Assembly (NCBI GenBank): GCA_032622095.1
Contig: CP136066.1
Span: 187,028,716-187,092,715 of the forward strand
Direction of reading: 5' to 3'
DNA length: 64,000 nt
DNA from: Siphonodentalium dalli
Lineage: Eukaryota; Mollusca; Scaphopoda; Gadilida; Siphonodentaliidae
A model generated the notes under the pieces. The model was not told where the DNA came from, did no database searches, and saw only the letters and a program-made list of their open reading frames with translations. Shown here in pieces: positions 50,706-61,110 of the stretch. Each line of letters begins with the position of its first letter. Position 1 is the first letter of the stretch. Made by a program: the position numbers and the translations under genes.

Positions 50706-51137
50706 AGATACTCAATCCGATTCGACGGTCCCCATATCACCATATACCAACAACAACAACAACAATTTTTGAAATGCCGCTTCGTTATCAGAATCGATTA
50801 ATTGCCCAAAAACAATGCTAACCACAGTCAACTATAGTATAAAATTGCCCAAAACCTGTTATTTACTAACGTTTTGTTCAACGAAATTTTGCCAGTTGTC
50901 AAAATATCTGACACAAAAAAGCCACTGGATTTTAGAGTTATCGATCTTCATCCGCTATCTGGTCAGATAAGTTCTTCTCATCGACATTTTACTGGGCCAC
51001 TTTAATTAAAATAATAGATTTCAAACATCGATATCTGATCACTTTGATGGATGGGTTCCTCGACTCCAATCAGATATTGTTTACCCCCGAAGCCACGCAA
51101 ATAGTAATTTGCGAGCGTTAATTCGGATTGAGTACCT
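50706..51137. mobile_element. TTAA-flanked MITE (AGGTACTCAA family), copy 4
   Basis: Starts AGATACTCAATCCG and ends CGGATTGAGTACCT, with TTAA at 50702-50705 and 51138-51141. The interior is more diverged than in the first three copies. Confidence 0.85.
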
Positions 51138-51205
51138 TTAAAATTAAAACTGTCCCGAAAGGTTGTATGTATTATACCAGAAAATAGAAATAAAATAAAT
51201 ATTAA

Positions 51206-51397
51206 CCCTCTCACGACGGGAACTGAGTTGGTGCAGCATTAAGGATTCCCATGCCAGTGTAGGGAGCCTCGTATGTTTATAAGAGAATGCATTGGCTCAA
51301 GGTAAATATTGTTATGCCAATGTATTCTCGCATATATCAGAGAATGTAATGACACAGGGTTTTTTCAAAAATTCAGGAAGCTCCATTCATGGAATGG
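51206..51397. mobile_element. CCCTTTCATGAC MITE with decayed hairpin core, copy 2
   Basis: TTAA at 51202-51205 and 51398-51401. Ends CCCTCTCACGACGGGAACT and CTCCATTCATGGAATGG. The hairpin core is shortened, with deletions in both halves, compared with 48537-48795. Confidence 0.75.
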
Positions 51398-51515
51398 TTA
51401 ATTGATAGAAACGTTTCCGGAAATGAATATTCGATTCATGTTTGTTATCTTATATGGCCAGAAACTATATAAAACTTGTTAGGAAGAGATAGACCATCTT
51501 TAAGGGAGACTATTC

Positions 51516-51900
51516 GCCAATTTCAATAAATTTCCAGAAATAACGATCTAATATCGATAATGTATAGAAACATAATTAATTTGAGTCAATAATATCTTCT
51601 GTAAACATTCAGGTTATCATAAAATCAAATTTAGTAATTTAATATAAATTTACTTTTGATTCCAGCCATAAACCAAGTTACGAATGTCCACGTACAAGAC
51701 GTAATAAAATTAATTTACGGATAGTGGATTGGGCAACGCGTGGCACATGCACATCGTGTAAAAATTATGTTGATACGGGCGTGAACTCAAGCCACTCGCT
51801 GACTATACAATAAAATTATTGAGTATCTGTGACTATTATTCATACAATATAACATTTATTTCATACATTAATTTGCCTGAAACTGTACAAAAATATCTCG
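51516..51900 (+). repeat. Diverged duplication, copy 1
   Basis: Similar in order and content to 53025-53405, sharing AATATCGATA, AATTTGAGTC, TACAAGACGTAAT and AACTCAAGCCACTC. An old duplication with many indels. Confidence 0.7.
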
Positions 51901-52457
51901 ATAATGAGCGTTCCATTTTTGCATTCCGGCTTATATGTCATCTGTAACATTACTTCGTACATTCCGGCTTATCTGTCATCTGTAAGATTACTTCATAGTA
52001 GACAGTCAATTAATGGAAATCTGTTACAATATTCAACGAAGGAGAGAATATATAAACCAATAACAACATTTGAATACAGTACCCCTTTAAAGTAAAGTAA
52101 CATACTTGAACCTATCCAGGTTTTGAGACAATTAATCGTGATATTCGCCTTACCAAACGAGAGATTTATAATTTCCAAATGTACATGTATTTCAGACATG
52201 AAAGAATGTAAATCTAATATGAGGTACTGTTATGAGAACCAACAGGTGGCATACTTGTACCATTGTACTTTAAATACATGACTTACCAATTATGTGTTAA
52301 TTAAAATCGATACATTTTACAGATGATACCAATGTCCTGCACTCGGATTATTTTCAAATGTAGAACAAGAAGATAAGTGTAAAGAAATCATACTTCATCA
52401 TATACTGACGATAATATTATTCTGATCACTGCTGCTGACACGAATGATAGTGTTTGC
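51901..52457. other. No recognised gene
   Basis: Only a 63-codon ORF without a domain. A short direct repeat (CATTCCGGCTTAT...GTCATCTGTAA) lies at about 51921 and 51961. Confidence 0.45.
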
Positions 52458-52461
52458 AAGT

Positions 52462-52894
52462 GTGACCCGCCATATCAAATCCAGTCGTAAGTGCCCTGTG
52501 CCAATGCATTCTCTTATATATGCGAGTCGACCATAGGTCGCCTCGCATATATAAGAGAATGCATTTGCCTAACAATTTGTTATCATTTTTTTTAAATAAC
52601 TACAATTTTTAGGACATAAAATAAAAAAACATCCATTACCCTGCAGGGAGCCCCACACATATATAGAAGCATACAGAAGAGTGTCGTCTGCTCATATTTG
52701 TCTGGGGCTCTGTATGGGTGAAATTATAAAATTGTTAAAGAATACAAGAAAACATTATTAAAATTGTAAAAAATTGTTAGGCCAATGAATTCTCTTATAT
52801 ATGCGAGGCGACCTATGGTCGACTCGCATATATAAGAGAATGCATTGGCACAGGGAAAAATCGACTTACGACTGGATTTGATATGGCGGGTCAC
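52462..52894. mobile_element. MITE with GTGACCC ends and double-hairpin core, copy 2
   Basis: A 433-bp element with perfect 4-bp direct repeats AAGT (52458-52461, 52895-52898). Ends GTGACCCGCCATATCAAATC and complement. The two mirrored hairpins and the GAGCCCCA pair match 45793-46251 in reverse orientation. The superfamily is not decided. Confidence 0.88.
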
Positions 52895-53024
52895 AAGTAT
52901 TTTTAAATTGTAAATGTCTTTCGGCTCAAATCACTGGTAAGCGAACATTGGCTTGAGAAAGGGGGGATGGTTATCTTTCACATTGTTATTTTCTTTCGGC
53001 GGAACATTTGCTTAAGGGTTACTG

Positions 53025-53405
53025 TACATTCAATAAATTCCCGGTAATATAACAACGATCGAATATCGATATTATATAGAAAAATAAGTAATTTGAGTCG
53101 AAGAGGTATTCTGTGAACGATCAGGTTAATAGGTAATCTTCAAATCAAAGTTAATAATTTGATATAAATTTAATTTATGGCTGCATGGAGCCATCAATTT
53201 ATTTACGAATTTCCATGTACAAGACGTAATCAAATTCGCGGATAGTGCACATGATCGTTCAAACAATTATATTGATACGGGACGTAAACTCAAGCCACTC
53301 CCTGACTGCATGGTGACTGTACAATAACTTAAATGAGTATATATATGGGAAAAGTATACATATAATATAACATTTATTTCATACATTTGCTTGAAAACTG
53401 TACAC
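53025..53405 (+). repeat. Diverged duplication, copy 2
   Basis: Partner of 51516-51900. The MITE at 52462 lies between the two copies. Confidence 0.7.
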
Positions 53406-54410
53406 CAACTTGAGTCATCTCTCACCAGAACTCTACATTTACTCACTCACCTTATCTTTAAGTTTACAGGAAGCGAGCACCAGAGTAGCGAATGTTTGCC
53501 CTTTGGATGAGAGATCGTCCCACTGCACACATTGTTCATAGAACTGTAGAAAGTCTCACTTTGGGGATAGTCATCCAGATCTAAATGAGCTGGCGCGGAT
53601 TATGGTTATGGACATTGAAACCATAGCACCGCGATCAAAAAGTGACTATTGTCAGTTTCACCGACCATAAGTATGTGCAGGAATGATGAAACATACAAAA
53701 CATCATTCCTATCTTGTTTTTATACACAGATGTGTACATACAGTATACAACATATATGCACGTAACTTCTGGTAATACGGGTCACGGGACATCATGTCAA
53801 AAGCTAATCATGTTTCCAGGTAACCTTGTTGTGAAAACACGAATGATTGCAAACGACAATACCTTGGCATACGAGGTTGACCACTCAGAATGTCGTTTGT
53901 GATTGGTTGATATATCTAACCTATTTCTAATTTGTTGATCCTTCTTTAGTATATAGTCCATATAACCTAAAAACAAAGACAATTTTATTCTCTCTCCAAC
54001 AAGAGTTCCTCAAATCAGCTATATATACATTTACTATGGATTGAGCGTTGCCAACACTATACATCGTGAATTGATAGCCACCACAAAGACGTATCATCTA
54101 GCCACGTCCCATGTCAGTATATAATATACTTCAGGGGCGTGGCTAGATGGTCTCGTTTGCATGGGAGAGATGCTGTTTAATTGTTTAATTAGGACTAAAA
54201 ACAACATATTTCACACTATAAGTAATGGTGGGAAATTCAGAGCTAATATCAACCTTGGTCTAAAATTTCCAACTGATGCTGTGTCAGATATGAAATTTAC
54301 AACTTTTGATTTTTTTTTAGCGCGCACACACACACACATACACATCCTCACCCTCTCTCCCTCCCTCTCTCTCACACACACCCCCTCCCCGCTAGCACAT
54401 GTCCCTGAAT
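53406..54410. other. Likely 3' UTR and downstream flank of the lectin gene
   Basis: On the minus strand this follows the lectin stop codon. A CA/TC microsatellite lies at about 54326-54390. An inverted pair (CTAGCCACGTCCC near 54100 and GGGGCGTGGCTAG near 54134) may be a small foldback. No other gene is recognised. Confidence 0.4.
53984..53989 (-). terminator. Possible polyadenylation signal of the lectin gene
   Basis: AATAAA on the minus strand, about 420 nt after the lectin stop. It is the first clear candidate seen, but such hexamers are frequent in AT-rich DNA. Confidence 0.25.
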
Positions 54411-54658
54411 TCAGTTCATTGGGTAAACGCAGACGTGCTTCTTGAGAGATTGGCAACGAGAATCACCCGCCTTGAATGTCGGGTATGTCGAGCTGGAGAA
54501 CAGTACTCCACAGCGTCCATCTCCACTCGGTTCGCCGTTTTGCCATATGATCCAACCAGAACTAACCGAAGAGCCGTCTGTATTCCTCCAGTCATGTTCC
54601 ACCAGAATGTCATTCGCTCCGACCCAATACGACCCGGCTGAGTTCGTTTCCAGGATAC
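54411..54658 (-). CDS. C-type lectin domain, last exon
   Basis: Encodes the C-terminal half of a C-type lectin-like domain plus the stop (81 residues). The exon follows a good acceptor (TTTATTCTCAG) and begins in phase 1, joining exactly to the 56790 exon. Landmarks in order are SYWVGANDI, HDWRNTDGSS, the long-loop sugar motif region GEPSGDGRC (EPS where mannose binders have EPN and galactose binders QPD), then DSRC and HVCVYP. These supply the last conserved cysteines. The usual WND motif appears as AGDSRC, so calcium-dependent sugar binding may be altered or lost. The stop follows the domain directly, as in many secreted invertebrate lectins thought to act in recognition of microbes or in mucosal secretions. 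Confidence 0.85.
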
Positions 54659-55508
54659 CTGAGAATAAAGGTGAAAATAGAACTGTAACGACTCACGAGA
54701 TGCCAGTCTCGATAAGGTATATCGGCAAACACTTCAAAGGGGCTATATCTCTTCCGGACACATTCAACAACACACACGAAAAACAAAAATAGATTATTAC
54801 AACGTTTTTGCTGTGCCGTATTACACACCCCGTGTGTCACACTTGTCCCATACGCACCCAGTTGTCGTCAGACGACGTAAATGACGTTCCCATCAACCAC
54901 GAAACATGAACTGTAAACCAAATGCACCACCACACATGCAAGACAAAACAAGCCCTGACTAAACATTTAAAGTCTGTTTCAAATGCACATATTTTAGGAC
55001 CGGTGGTGTGTAATAAACACAGAACGACATGTATGTGAATGGTTTTGTTGATTCGTACGGCACTTGTGCCATTGCGGAAGGATGGAACTCGAGACTGCGG
55101 AATTTTCCGCGCTCGTGTCATTCTGTCGTTAAATTTCACCAAAACGTGTTTTTTCTTCAAGTTAGATTTTCAATTGAAACGTCGACTTCAGTAATGTTCT
55201 AAGACGGCCACATTTTCTGTCCCAGCTCGTGGGGTGAAATGTCTCCTATCGACACTATGCTATTGTCGCCCGCTGTCGAGGGAGTCTTTGAGAATTGTCA
55301 CCCGTGACAAATATCTATGTCCCCCGAGAAGAAGGTTAACAATTTACTGTTCTGTTATCCAATTACTAAAGACAAATTCCTTGTCATTCACACGCACGAT
55401 GTCATCACATTACACGGGTGCTTTCTCTCGCGATTATAGTTTCAGTAACTTCGTGTCGCCCTCTATTAGTGCAGCTAATATATATTTTTATTAATACCTG
55501 TTCATTAA

Positions 55509-55953
55509 AGGCCCACTTAATTTTCGAACCCCCAGATAATTTTAATTAAAATATATGCCGTATTTTATACCATTTGAAAGAGGAAGCTCCAAAACATTGT
55601 ATTATCAACTTATTCGATGTAATACACTGTGAATAGGTTTGGTGTTATGTGATAAAGTTTCATTTTCAATTGAAGGGGAATAACTCTGTATCTTAAGAAA
55701 TAGAGTTAATCCCCTTCCATTGAAACTATGTTTCTAGTTTGAATTCTGTTGCATTCTGGGAGCCATAACGGGGGAAATCTTTCTATGATTTAAGCTATTT
55801 TCTATTTCTGTGTGGGCATCTTCTGAGACACAGACGTTTCAAATGGTGATGCTTTGTAGTATTTTAATAATTTGTTTATGGTATAGATTGTTATTAAAAC
55901 CGTATATCAAGGCATTATAAAACAAATCGGTGACTCGAAAATTAAATCGGCCT
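55509..55953. mobile_element. TTAA-flanked MITE (AGGCCCACTTAATTTTCGAA family), copy 2
   Basis: TTAA at 55505-55508 and 55954-55957, with complete inverted ends. It has an internal hairpin around GAAGGGGAATAACTC and its complement. It lies in the lectin intron. Confidence 0.88.
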
Positions 55954-56202
55954 TTAATAATGTATTTTAAAGTAGGTGAAAATCCCAACTCGATATTGCA
56001 TGTTTTCTGTGACTTTGTGAGCCGCTTTTGATTCGAATCGCTTACAATCATGGAATTCCTCCCGATTAATCAATGCAATGTTTATGGCGATATCGATATT
56101 ATCGACTCACAAAAGTAACAAAATCATGCAATCCGACTTCGCGGACTCCCCTTACTGTAAACTAGATTACCAAGAAATAAGTATCAACAAAGAAATATAT
56201 TC

Positions 56203-56455
56203 AAGCCTTGAAATAGGGTGTCTGTCATTTGCAGAATGAGGTCCCCAGAGGGTGAATTTAGTGATGCTACCCCACATAGCGGGCTAGCATCACCAAATTC
56301 ACCCGCTGGGGACCTCATTCTGCTTACTCCTCAGCAGAATGAGGTTCCCAGAGGGTGAATTTGGTGATGCTAGCCCGCTATGCGGGGTAGCATCACTAAA
56401 TTCACCCTCTGGGGACCTCATTCTGCAAATGACAGACACCCTATTTCAAGGATTG
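56203..56455. mobile_element. hAT-like nested-palindrome MITE, copy 1
   Basis: A 253-bp element with a perfect 8-bp duplication AATATATT (56195-56202, 56456-56463). Ends CAAGCCTTGAAATAG and CTATTTCAAGGATTG. The whole element is an inverted repeat about TTACTCCTCA. Each half is itself a hairpin (GAATGAGGTCCCCAGAGGGT, TAGTGATGCTA and their complements). An 8-bp duplication with CA...TG ends suits hAT transposases. Confidence 0.9.
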
Positions 56456-56789
56456 AATATATTCCCTGAATTGTTTGTTAAATGCATGGCATAAAGTTCC
56501 TCATCAGAACAGATAAGAACATAAACAAGTTCCCATGTTTTGATCTGGTGGAATATGATATTCAAGGGCGTAGCTAGAGTAAACATTTATGCCATGCTCT
56601 AGAAATTTCAACTGATGAAATTTACACCCCTTGTTGCCATGCACTGCATTATTATGACACTAAAACATACATTGCCGGACATGGGGGAGTTTTATAAGTC
56701 AAACAAGGGTCACAACTCTGATGGGTATGGCTGGATGACGAGGTAAGGGCGGACTGACTGCATATAGACTGATATGTACTTATTATTAC

Positions 56790-56978
56790 CTGGATAGTCA
56801 ACTACAAGACCATTGAACTTGTGGAGGACTTTGGTGCTGCTGATTGGCAGCAATTCTCCGCCCTTTCGCTGACAATCCTTCTTTGCACCATGCCAGGTAT
56901 ATAACGCATGCATGTTGATTGCCCACATTTCATTGTCCTCTGGGAAACGGCGATAAAGATGCTGCGACTGTTTCAGTA
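56790..56978 (-). CDS. C-type lectin domain, penultimate exon
   Basis: A 189-nt exon between an acceptor (TTTACATTTCAG) and a donor (CCAG then GTAATA), phase 1 at both ends. It encodes the N-terminal half of a C-type lectin-like domain. MWAINMHALYTWHGAKKDCQ carries the Trp/Ala/Cys pattern of the first helix, and RKGGELLPISSTKV the GG-x-L-x-x-I strand that follows it. Spliced to the 54411 exon it gives a domain of about 140 residues without stops. Upstream exons (signal peptide and perhaps a PAN module) should lie to the right but were not recognised before the window ends. Two copies of the same 253-bp hAT-like MITE flank this exon. Confidence 0.85.
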
Positions 56979-57159
56979 CTGAAATGTAAAGATTACTTAA
57001 AGGTTCTGAGGCGTTAACAATTGACGATATATAGAGAAACGGTATGACTGTTCAAAGATACATTAATAAATCGAAACTTTTTAAAACCCCGTGTGTCTTT
57101 GGATCTTGGAATTAAGATCGCGGTTGTTAAATCCCGGTCCGAATCCGGGGGTTCAAAAT

Positions 57160-57412
57160 CAAGCCTAGAAATAGTGTGTCTGTCATTTGCAGAATGGGGT
57201 CCCCAGAGGGTAATTTAGTGATGCTACCCCACATAGCGGGCTAGCATAACCAAATTCACCCTCTGGGGACCTCATTCTGTTTGCACCTCAGCAGAATGAG
57301 GTCCACAGAGGGTGAATTTGGTTATGCTAGCCCGCTATGCGGGGTAGCATCACTAAATTCACCCTCTGGGTATCTCATTCTGCAAATGACAGACACACTA
57401 TTTCAAGGCTTG
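57160..57412. mobile_element. hAT-like nested-palindrome MITE, copy 2
   Basis: Again 253 bp, with a perfect 8-bp duplication TTCAAAAT (57152-57159, 57413-57420), ends CAAGCCT and AGGCTTG, and the same two-hairpin structure. The duplication differs from that of copy 1, so the insertions were independent. Confidence 0.9.
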
Positions 57413-57420
57413 TTCAAAAT

Positions 57421-58474
57421 AGGTCGATTAAAATTTTAAAACTTGTATGCACGACTTTATTTCCAACAGAAAGACTTAAAGCCCCTTGGCGGTTTGCGCT
57501 CAAAAAATAAACCTAATAATATTCCCAATTGAATTTTCCCGGTATCGAAATAGGCCGATAAATACTTTGGTGAAATACCTTTCTATATGGATAATATATG
57601 TCCCAGAAAGACGCATTGAAGTTAGAAAAAAATACAACTTTGAAGGCGGTGTTTGGGTCCCAACAAACAAACAACAGCCGCGTGCACGGCTTGGAACATA
57701 AATGTGCGCGTTATATTAGACTATTCCTGATGTGGTGGATCTAATGAGCCTTTGTTTCAGCTCTGTGCGAAAAACTAAAAACAGTTTGGAAAATGGCTGT
57801 GACCATGGAAAGTAAATTTCAGAGCTTATGAAGCTGGTATATCAATATTTCGTGTATTTATCAACCTATCTTATACCTCCTTCCAAATTACGTAGACAAA
57901 ATTACGGAAAGCTCGAGTGAGCCATATAAAAGAGTTTAGAAAACTCGGACCCTGACTGTTCTTATGTATGGAACAATAAATAGATAGAACGACACAAGTG
58001 TGTGAACTGGTTAACGTTATTGCACGAGTTTGTTGTGACACGATGGTAAAACGAGAACCGGAGGTTCTAGTTTAACCTCGCGGCACGACAAACGAGTGCA
58101 ATAACATTAACATGTTTACACAACTGTGTTGTTCTATGTTTATTGCACACTCTGAAGATTGCAGCTTGTAACATACTAACATTTAGGTCGATATTGTTAT
58201 ATTTAATTGAACAAACATGTGCTTAATGTAGACTGTACCCCATAATTTAGTGAAGACATTTTCTGTTGAAGTTGACGTCGCCAATGACATTGTTGACATA
58301 ATAGGTTTGTATTTGTTTAAGAACAATATACAATTTTTTATTGAACGTTTTAATTCTTTTGTATTTTTCTGTATTTCGTATTTTGGATGTGCAATAAAGA
58401 GCGTTCCTAGTTAGAAAATTCCAGATATGGTGAAACAAAGAGACTCTGTCCCACTTCTGTGCGAAAAAACTCCT
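57421..58474. other. No recognised gene; one foldback
   Basis: Short ORFs only, including a minus-strand 106-codon ORF at 58247-58567 without a domain. A foldback is listed at 57973-58148. Confidence 0.4.
57973..58148. repeat. Imperfect foldback, possible small MITE
   Basis: Arms of about 75 bp: ACAATAAATAGATAGAACGA and GTTATTGCACGAGTTTGT pair with the right side (ACAAACGAGTGCAATAAC, TTCTATGTTTATTG). The centre is AGAACCGGAGGTTCT. No clear target duplication. Confidence 0.7.
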
Positions 58475-58967
58475 TAAGTGATACGCATATTTACTGTACA
58501 GATGATCGGCGTTCGGTGACATCTTCATCTGCGGCGTTAACATCTTTCTGGGCCGACAGTGGTCCATCCATATCGCGCGGATATTGAAAACGACACTGAT
58601 TTTTTAAATTCTGTTGAATCCTATGCTTCATTAACAGATTCAACTATATGCCGGCATTTGTTTTGGCAGCGTGGAAGTCCAGGAACTATACTAGTGGGTG
58701 GATGTTCTCGAAAGTTTGAGTGAGCAAAAGCAAAAACACTATCGAAAAAATTCGCCAAAAAATCTTAAATGGTTTGATCTGGGAAAACTGATTGACAACG
58801 GATGGATAAATACTCTTGCTTCATGTGGACATACACGTGCGTTGTTCGTTGTCTGTTTCACGATGAGAAACAAACATATCCCCATATCATATGCGTGAAA
58901 ATGACTTTCCCATTTTCTCGGTTTTGGCGATACCCTCGGTTTTGGCGATACCACGTACACGGGGGTG
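58475..58967 (+). repeat. Dispersed 495-bp repeat, copy 2
   Basis: Matches 14663-15157 along its length. ORFs on either strand are not conserved between the copies, arguing against a protein. Confidence 0.8.
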
Positions 58968-59039
58968 ATGATGTTATTGTTGAGTTACCATCTTGTTTTG
59001 TGCTTATGTTTCGTCTGGTTTTGTTGTGCCAAGTGTATT

Positions 59040-59320
59040 GTTTTCAATGGAGGGGAAAAACCCAATATTTTAAAGATAGAGTTATTCCCCTTCCATTGAA
59101 AAGACATTTTAAGTTTGAATTCTGTTGCATTCTGGGATACAAAAGGGTGTAATCCTTTTATCATTTCAGCTGTTTTCTATTTCTCTATGGTCATCTTCTG
59201 AGACACAGACGTTGGTGGTGAATTATGGTATTTTAATCATATTTCATGGCCTATATTGTTATTAAAACCGTATATCAAGGCTATAAAAAATAATCGGTGA
59301 CTCGAAAATTAAGTGGGCCT
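59040..59320. mobile_element. TTAA-flanked MITE (AGGCCCACTTAATTTTCGAA family), truncated copy 3
   Basis: The right end CGAAAATTAAGTGGGCCT is intact and followed by TTAA (59321-59324). The body matches 55509-55953 from about the middle (TTCTGTTGCATTCTGGGA, TCTTCTGAGACACAGACG). The left third is missing. Confidence 0.8.
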
Positions 59321-59324
59321 TTAA

Positions 59325-60343
59325 GATGCAAAGATTCGGAGCCCTCAATAGAGAACTGGAACCTTCACAAGATTTGCTTTATACCTTGTTTACAAAAAAA
59401 AAAACAAATACGACGAATTTCTACGAGTATTAGTTTGTGAAATTGCTGTTCAAATGAAGAATATTCTTCATCAATTGACAAATACAGAGTAATTGCCCAA
59501 TAATATTTTAAATTCTAACAATAACTTAACCAATTTGGGAACAAATAGTACAAACCTTCACTTGTGCAACCATTGATCCTTCTTTTGGAATGGTTCGAGG
59601 AAACGCGTGGCAGCAAGATTGCTTTGGGTATGACCATGTCACGAAAATGAAAAAAAAATGCAAAGAATTGGAAGCTCCACCCAAAGTGCCACAATACACT
59701 CGAAATTTTCAAATAATGCTCAAAGTCCCGAATATCTGTTTCCTTTTTTAAATAGATTCAATTATACATTCAAATATATGCTTCTAGGTAACTTATATGG
59801 TTCTTCTTCCATACATTTGAATGTTTGTAGATACCAAATCCAGTAGTACATTAATATGTGTGGTGAAATTCCTGCATTTAGTTGGACATTCAGGGGTCAA
59901 GTGCATTGGCACTGTAGCAATGTTCGCTAAAATGTAATCGACTGGAAGATCGGTACAGGACAAACCGATACGCTGTGGTCAAAGTAGTATTGCGCGGGAA
60001 TAATCTATGCTCCATAATATTTCTCTGGGCAGAATTTTCAAGCCTATTGGTCCACTGATTTCGCCTCTAATTTCAAAGTTCATATTTCATTATACAAAAG
60101 CAATTCATTACATGACTTATTGGTGGGGACTCATCTGATATTAAAATACCGGCATCTGAAAATTATAGGACACAAACAGAAAATAATGTCCGTAGCCTTG
60201 TGGAATCTTCACATAATCTGGCGAAATATTGTATTACTAGCAAAGTCAGTTGTTATAATCCGTCAACTGATTCTCTGTTCAGAGTCATACAACTTTAACA
60301 AACACTGGCACTTGAGAGTGTTCAATTCCCGGCCACCCAGTAA
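59325..60343. other. Dispersed-repeat remnants; no supported gene
   Basis: 59820-60060 belongs to the family seen at 31975 and 63370. A plus-strand open stretch near 59553-59700 (FGMVRGNAWQQDCFGYDHVT) could be an exon but has no recognised domain. Confidence 0.35.
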
Positions 60344-60347
60344 TTAA

Positions 60348-60802
60348 AGGTACTCAATCCGATTAAACACCCCTAAACTACTATTTATTTGGCTTCGGCG
60401 GTAAAAATATCTGATTCGAGTCGAGGAACCTACACATCAAAGCTCAGAGTGATCAAATACATGTATCGATTTTTGTAGTTTGTTATTTTAATCGTTGTGG
60501 CCCAGAAACACGCCGTCAAAAGGATGGTCTCGATCAAAATTGCGGATGAAGATGGATAACTCTAAAAACAAGTGGTAATACGGCTAAATTTCGTGAATAC
60601 CCAAGTGATAATACGGCTCTATTTCGTTGAACAAAATGTTGAAAATAACACATTTTGGGAAATATGACACCATAGTTGACAGTGGTTAGCATTATTTTGT
60701 TGCAATTAATCGATTCTGATAACTAAAGCGTATTTTGAAGAAATGTTGTTGTTGTTGTTGTATCTTGATGATATGGGGACCCTCTGATAGGATTGAGTAC
60801 CT
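60348..60802. mobile_element. TTAA-flanked MITE (AGGTACTCAA family), copy 5
   Basis: TTAA at 60344-60347 and 60803-60806. Ends AGGTACTCAATCCG and GGATTGAGTACCT. The interior is diverged, with an internal GTTGTTGTTGTTGTTG run near 60743. Confidence 0.88.
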
Positions 60803-61110
60803 TTAACAAAACAGATCAAATCGCAGAGAGATATACTGTATGTACGTCATGCACTAGAAATGAATGAAACAAATTAGCACGAACAGCATCTGCGGCTGGT
60901 GTACTACCTTCACTTAATCCTCTGTTGCACACTTTCTGGCAGTTTAATTAGTACATACACTAAGCAAATTTGATCTGCATAATGTACATAAGATATATGC
61001 ATTTTCACCAATTGGCTTCGATCTCGATCATAGCACCAGGACCAGACATAAGGGATAGACGCGTTTTGCCCGACTTAACTACTAATATATCACTAAAACA
61101 ACTGAAGAAT

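Larger units (their letters stand above)
54659..56789 (-). other. Lectin intron containing MITEs
   Basis: Phase-1 intron with GT (GTAATAATAAG) and CAG borders. It contains the MITEs at 55509-55953 and 56203-56455. A 107-codon minus-strand ORF (55160-54837) ends in DNWVRMGQV but fits no exon structure. Confidence 0.75.

Noticed and set aside
54837-55160. Minus-strand ORF in the lectin intron as an alternative lectin exon
   Set aside because: It has no lectin cysteine pattern, and the flanking exons already join in phase to give a complete domain.
58698-59152. ORFs over the 495-bp dispersed repeat
   Set aside because: The frames are not kept in the other copy at 14663-15157.
60255-60345. tRNA-like 3' half (GTTCAATTCCCGG)
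   Set aside because: No A box or anticodon arm upstream at the right spacing.
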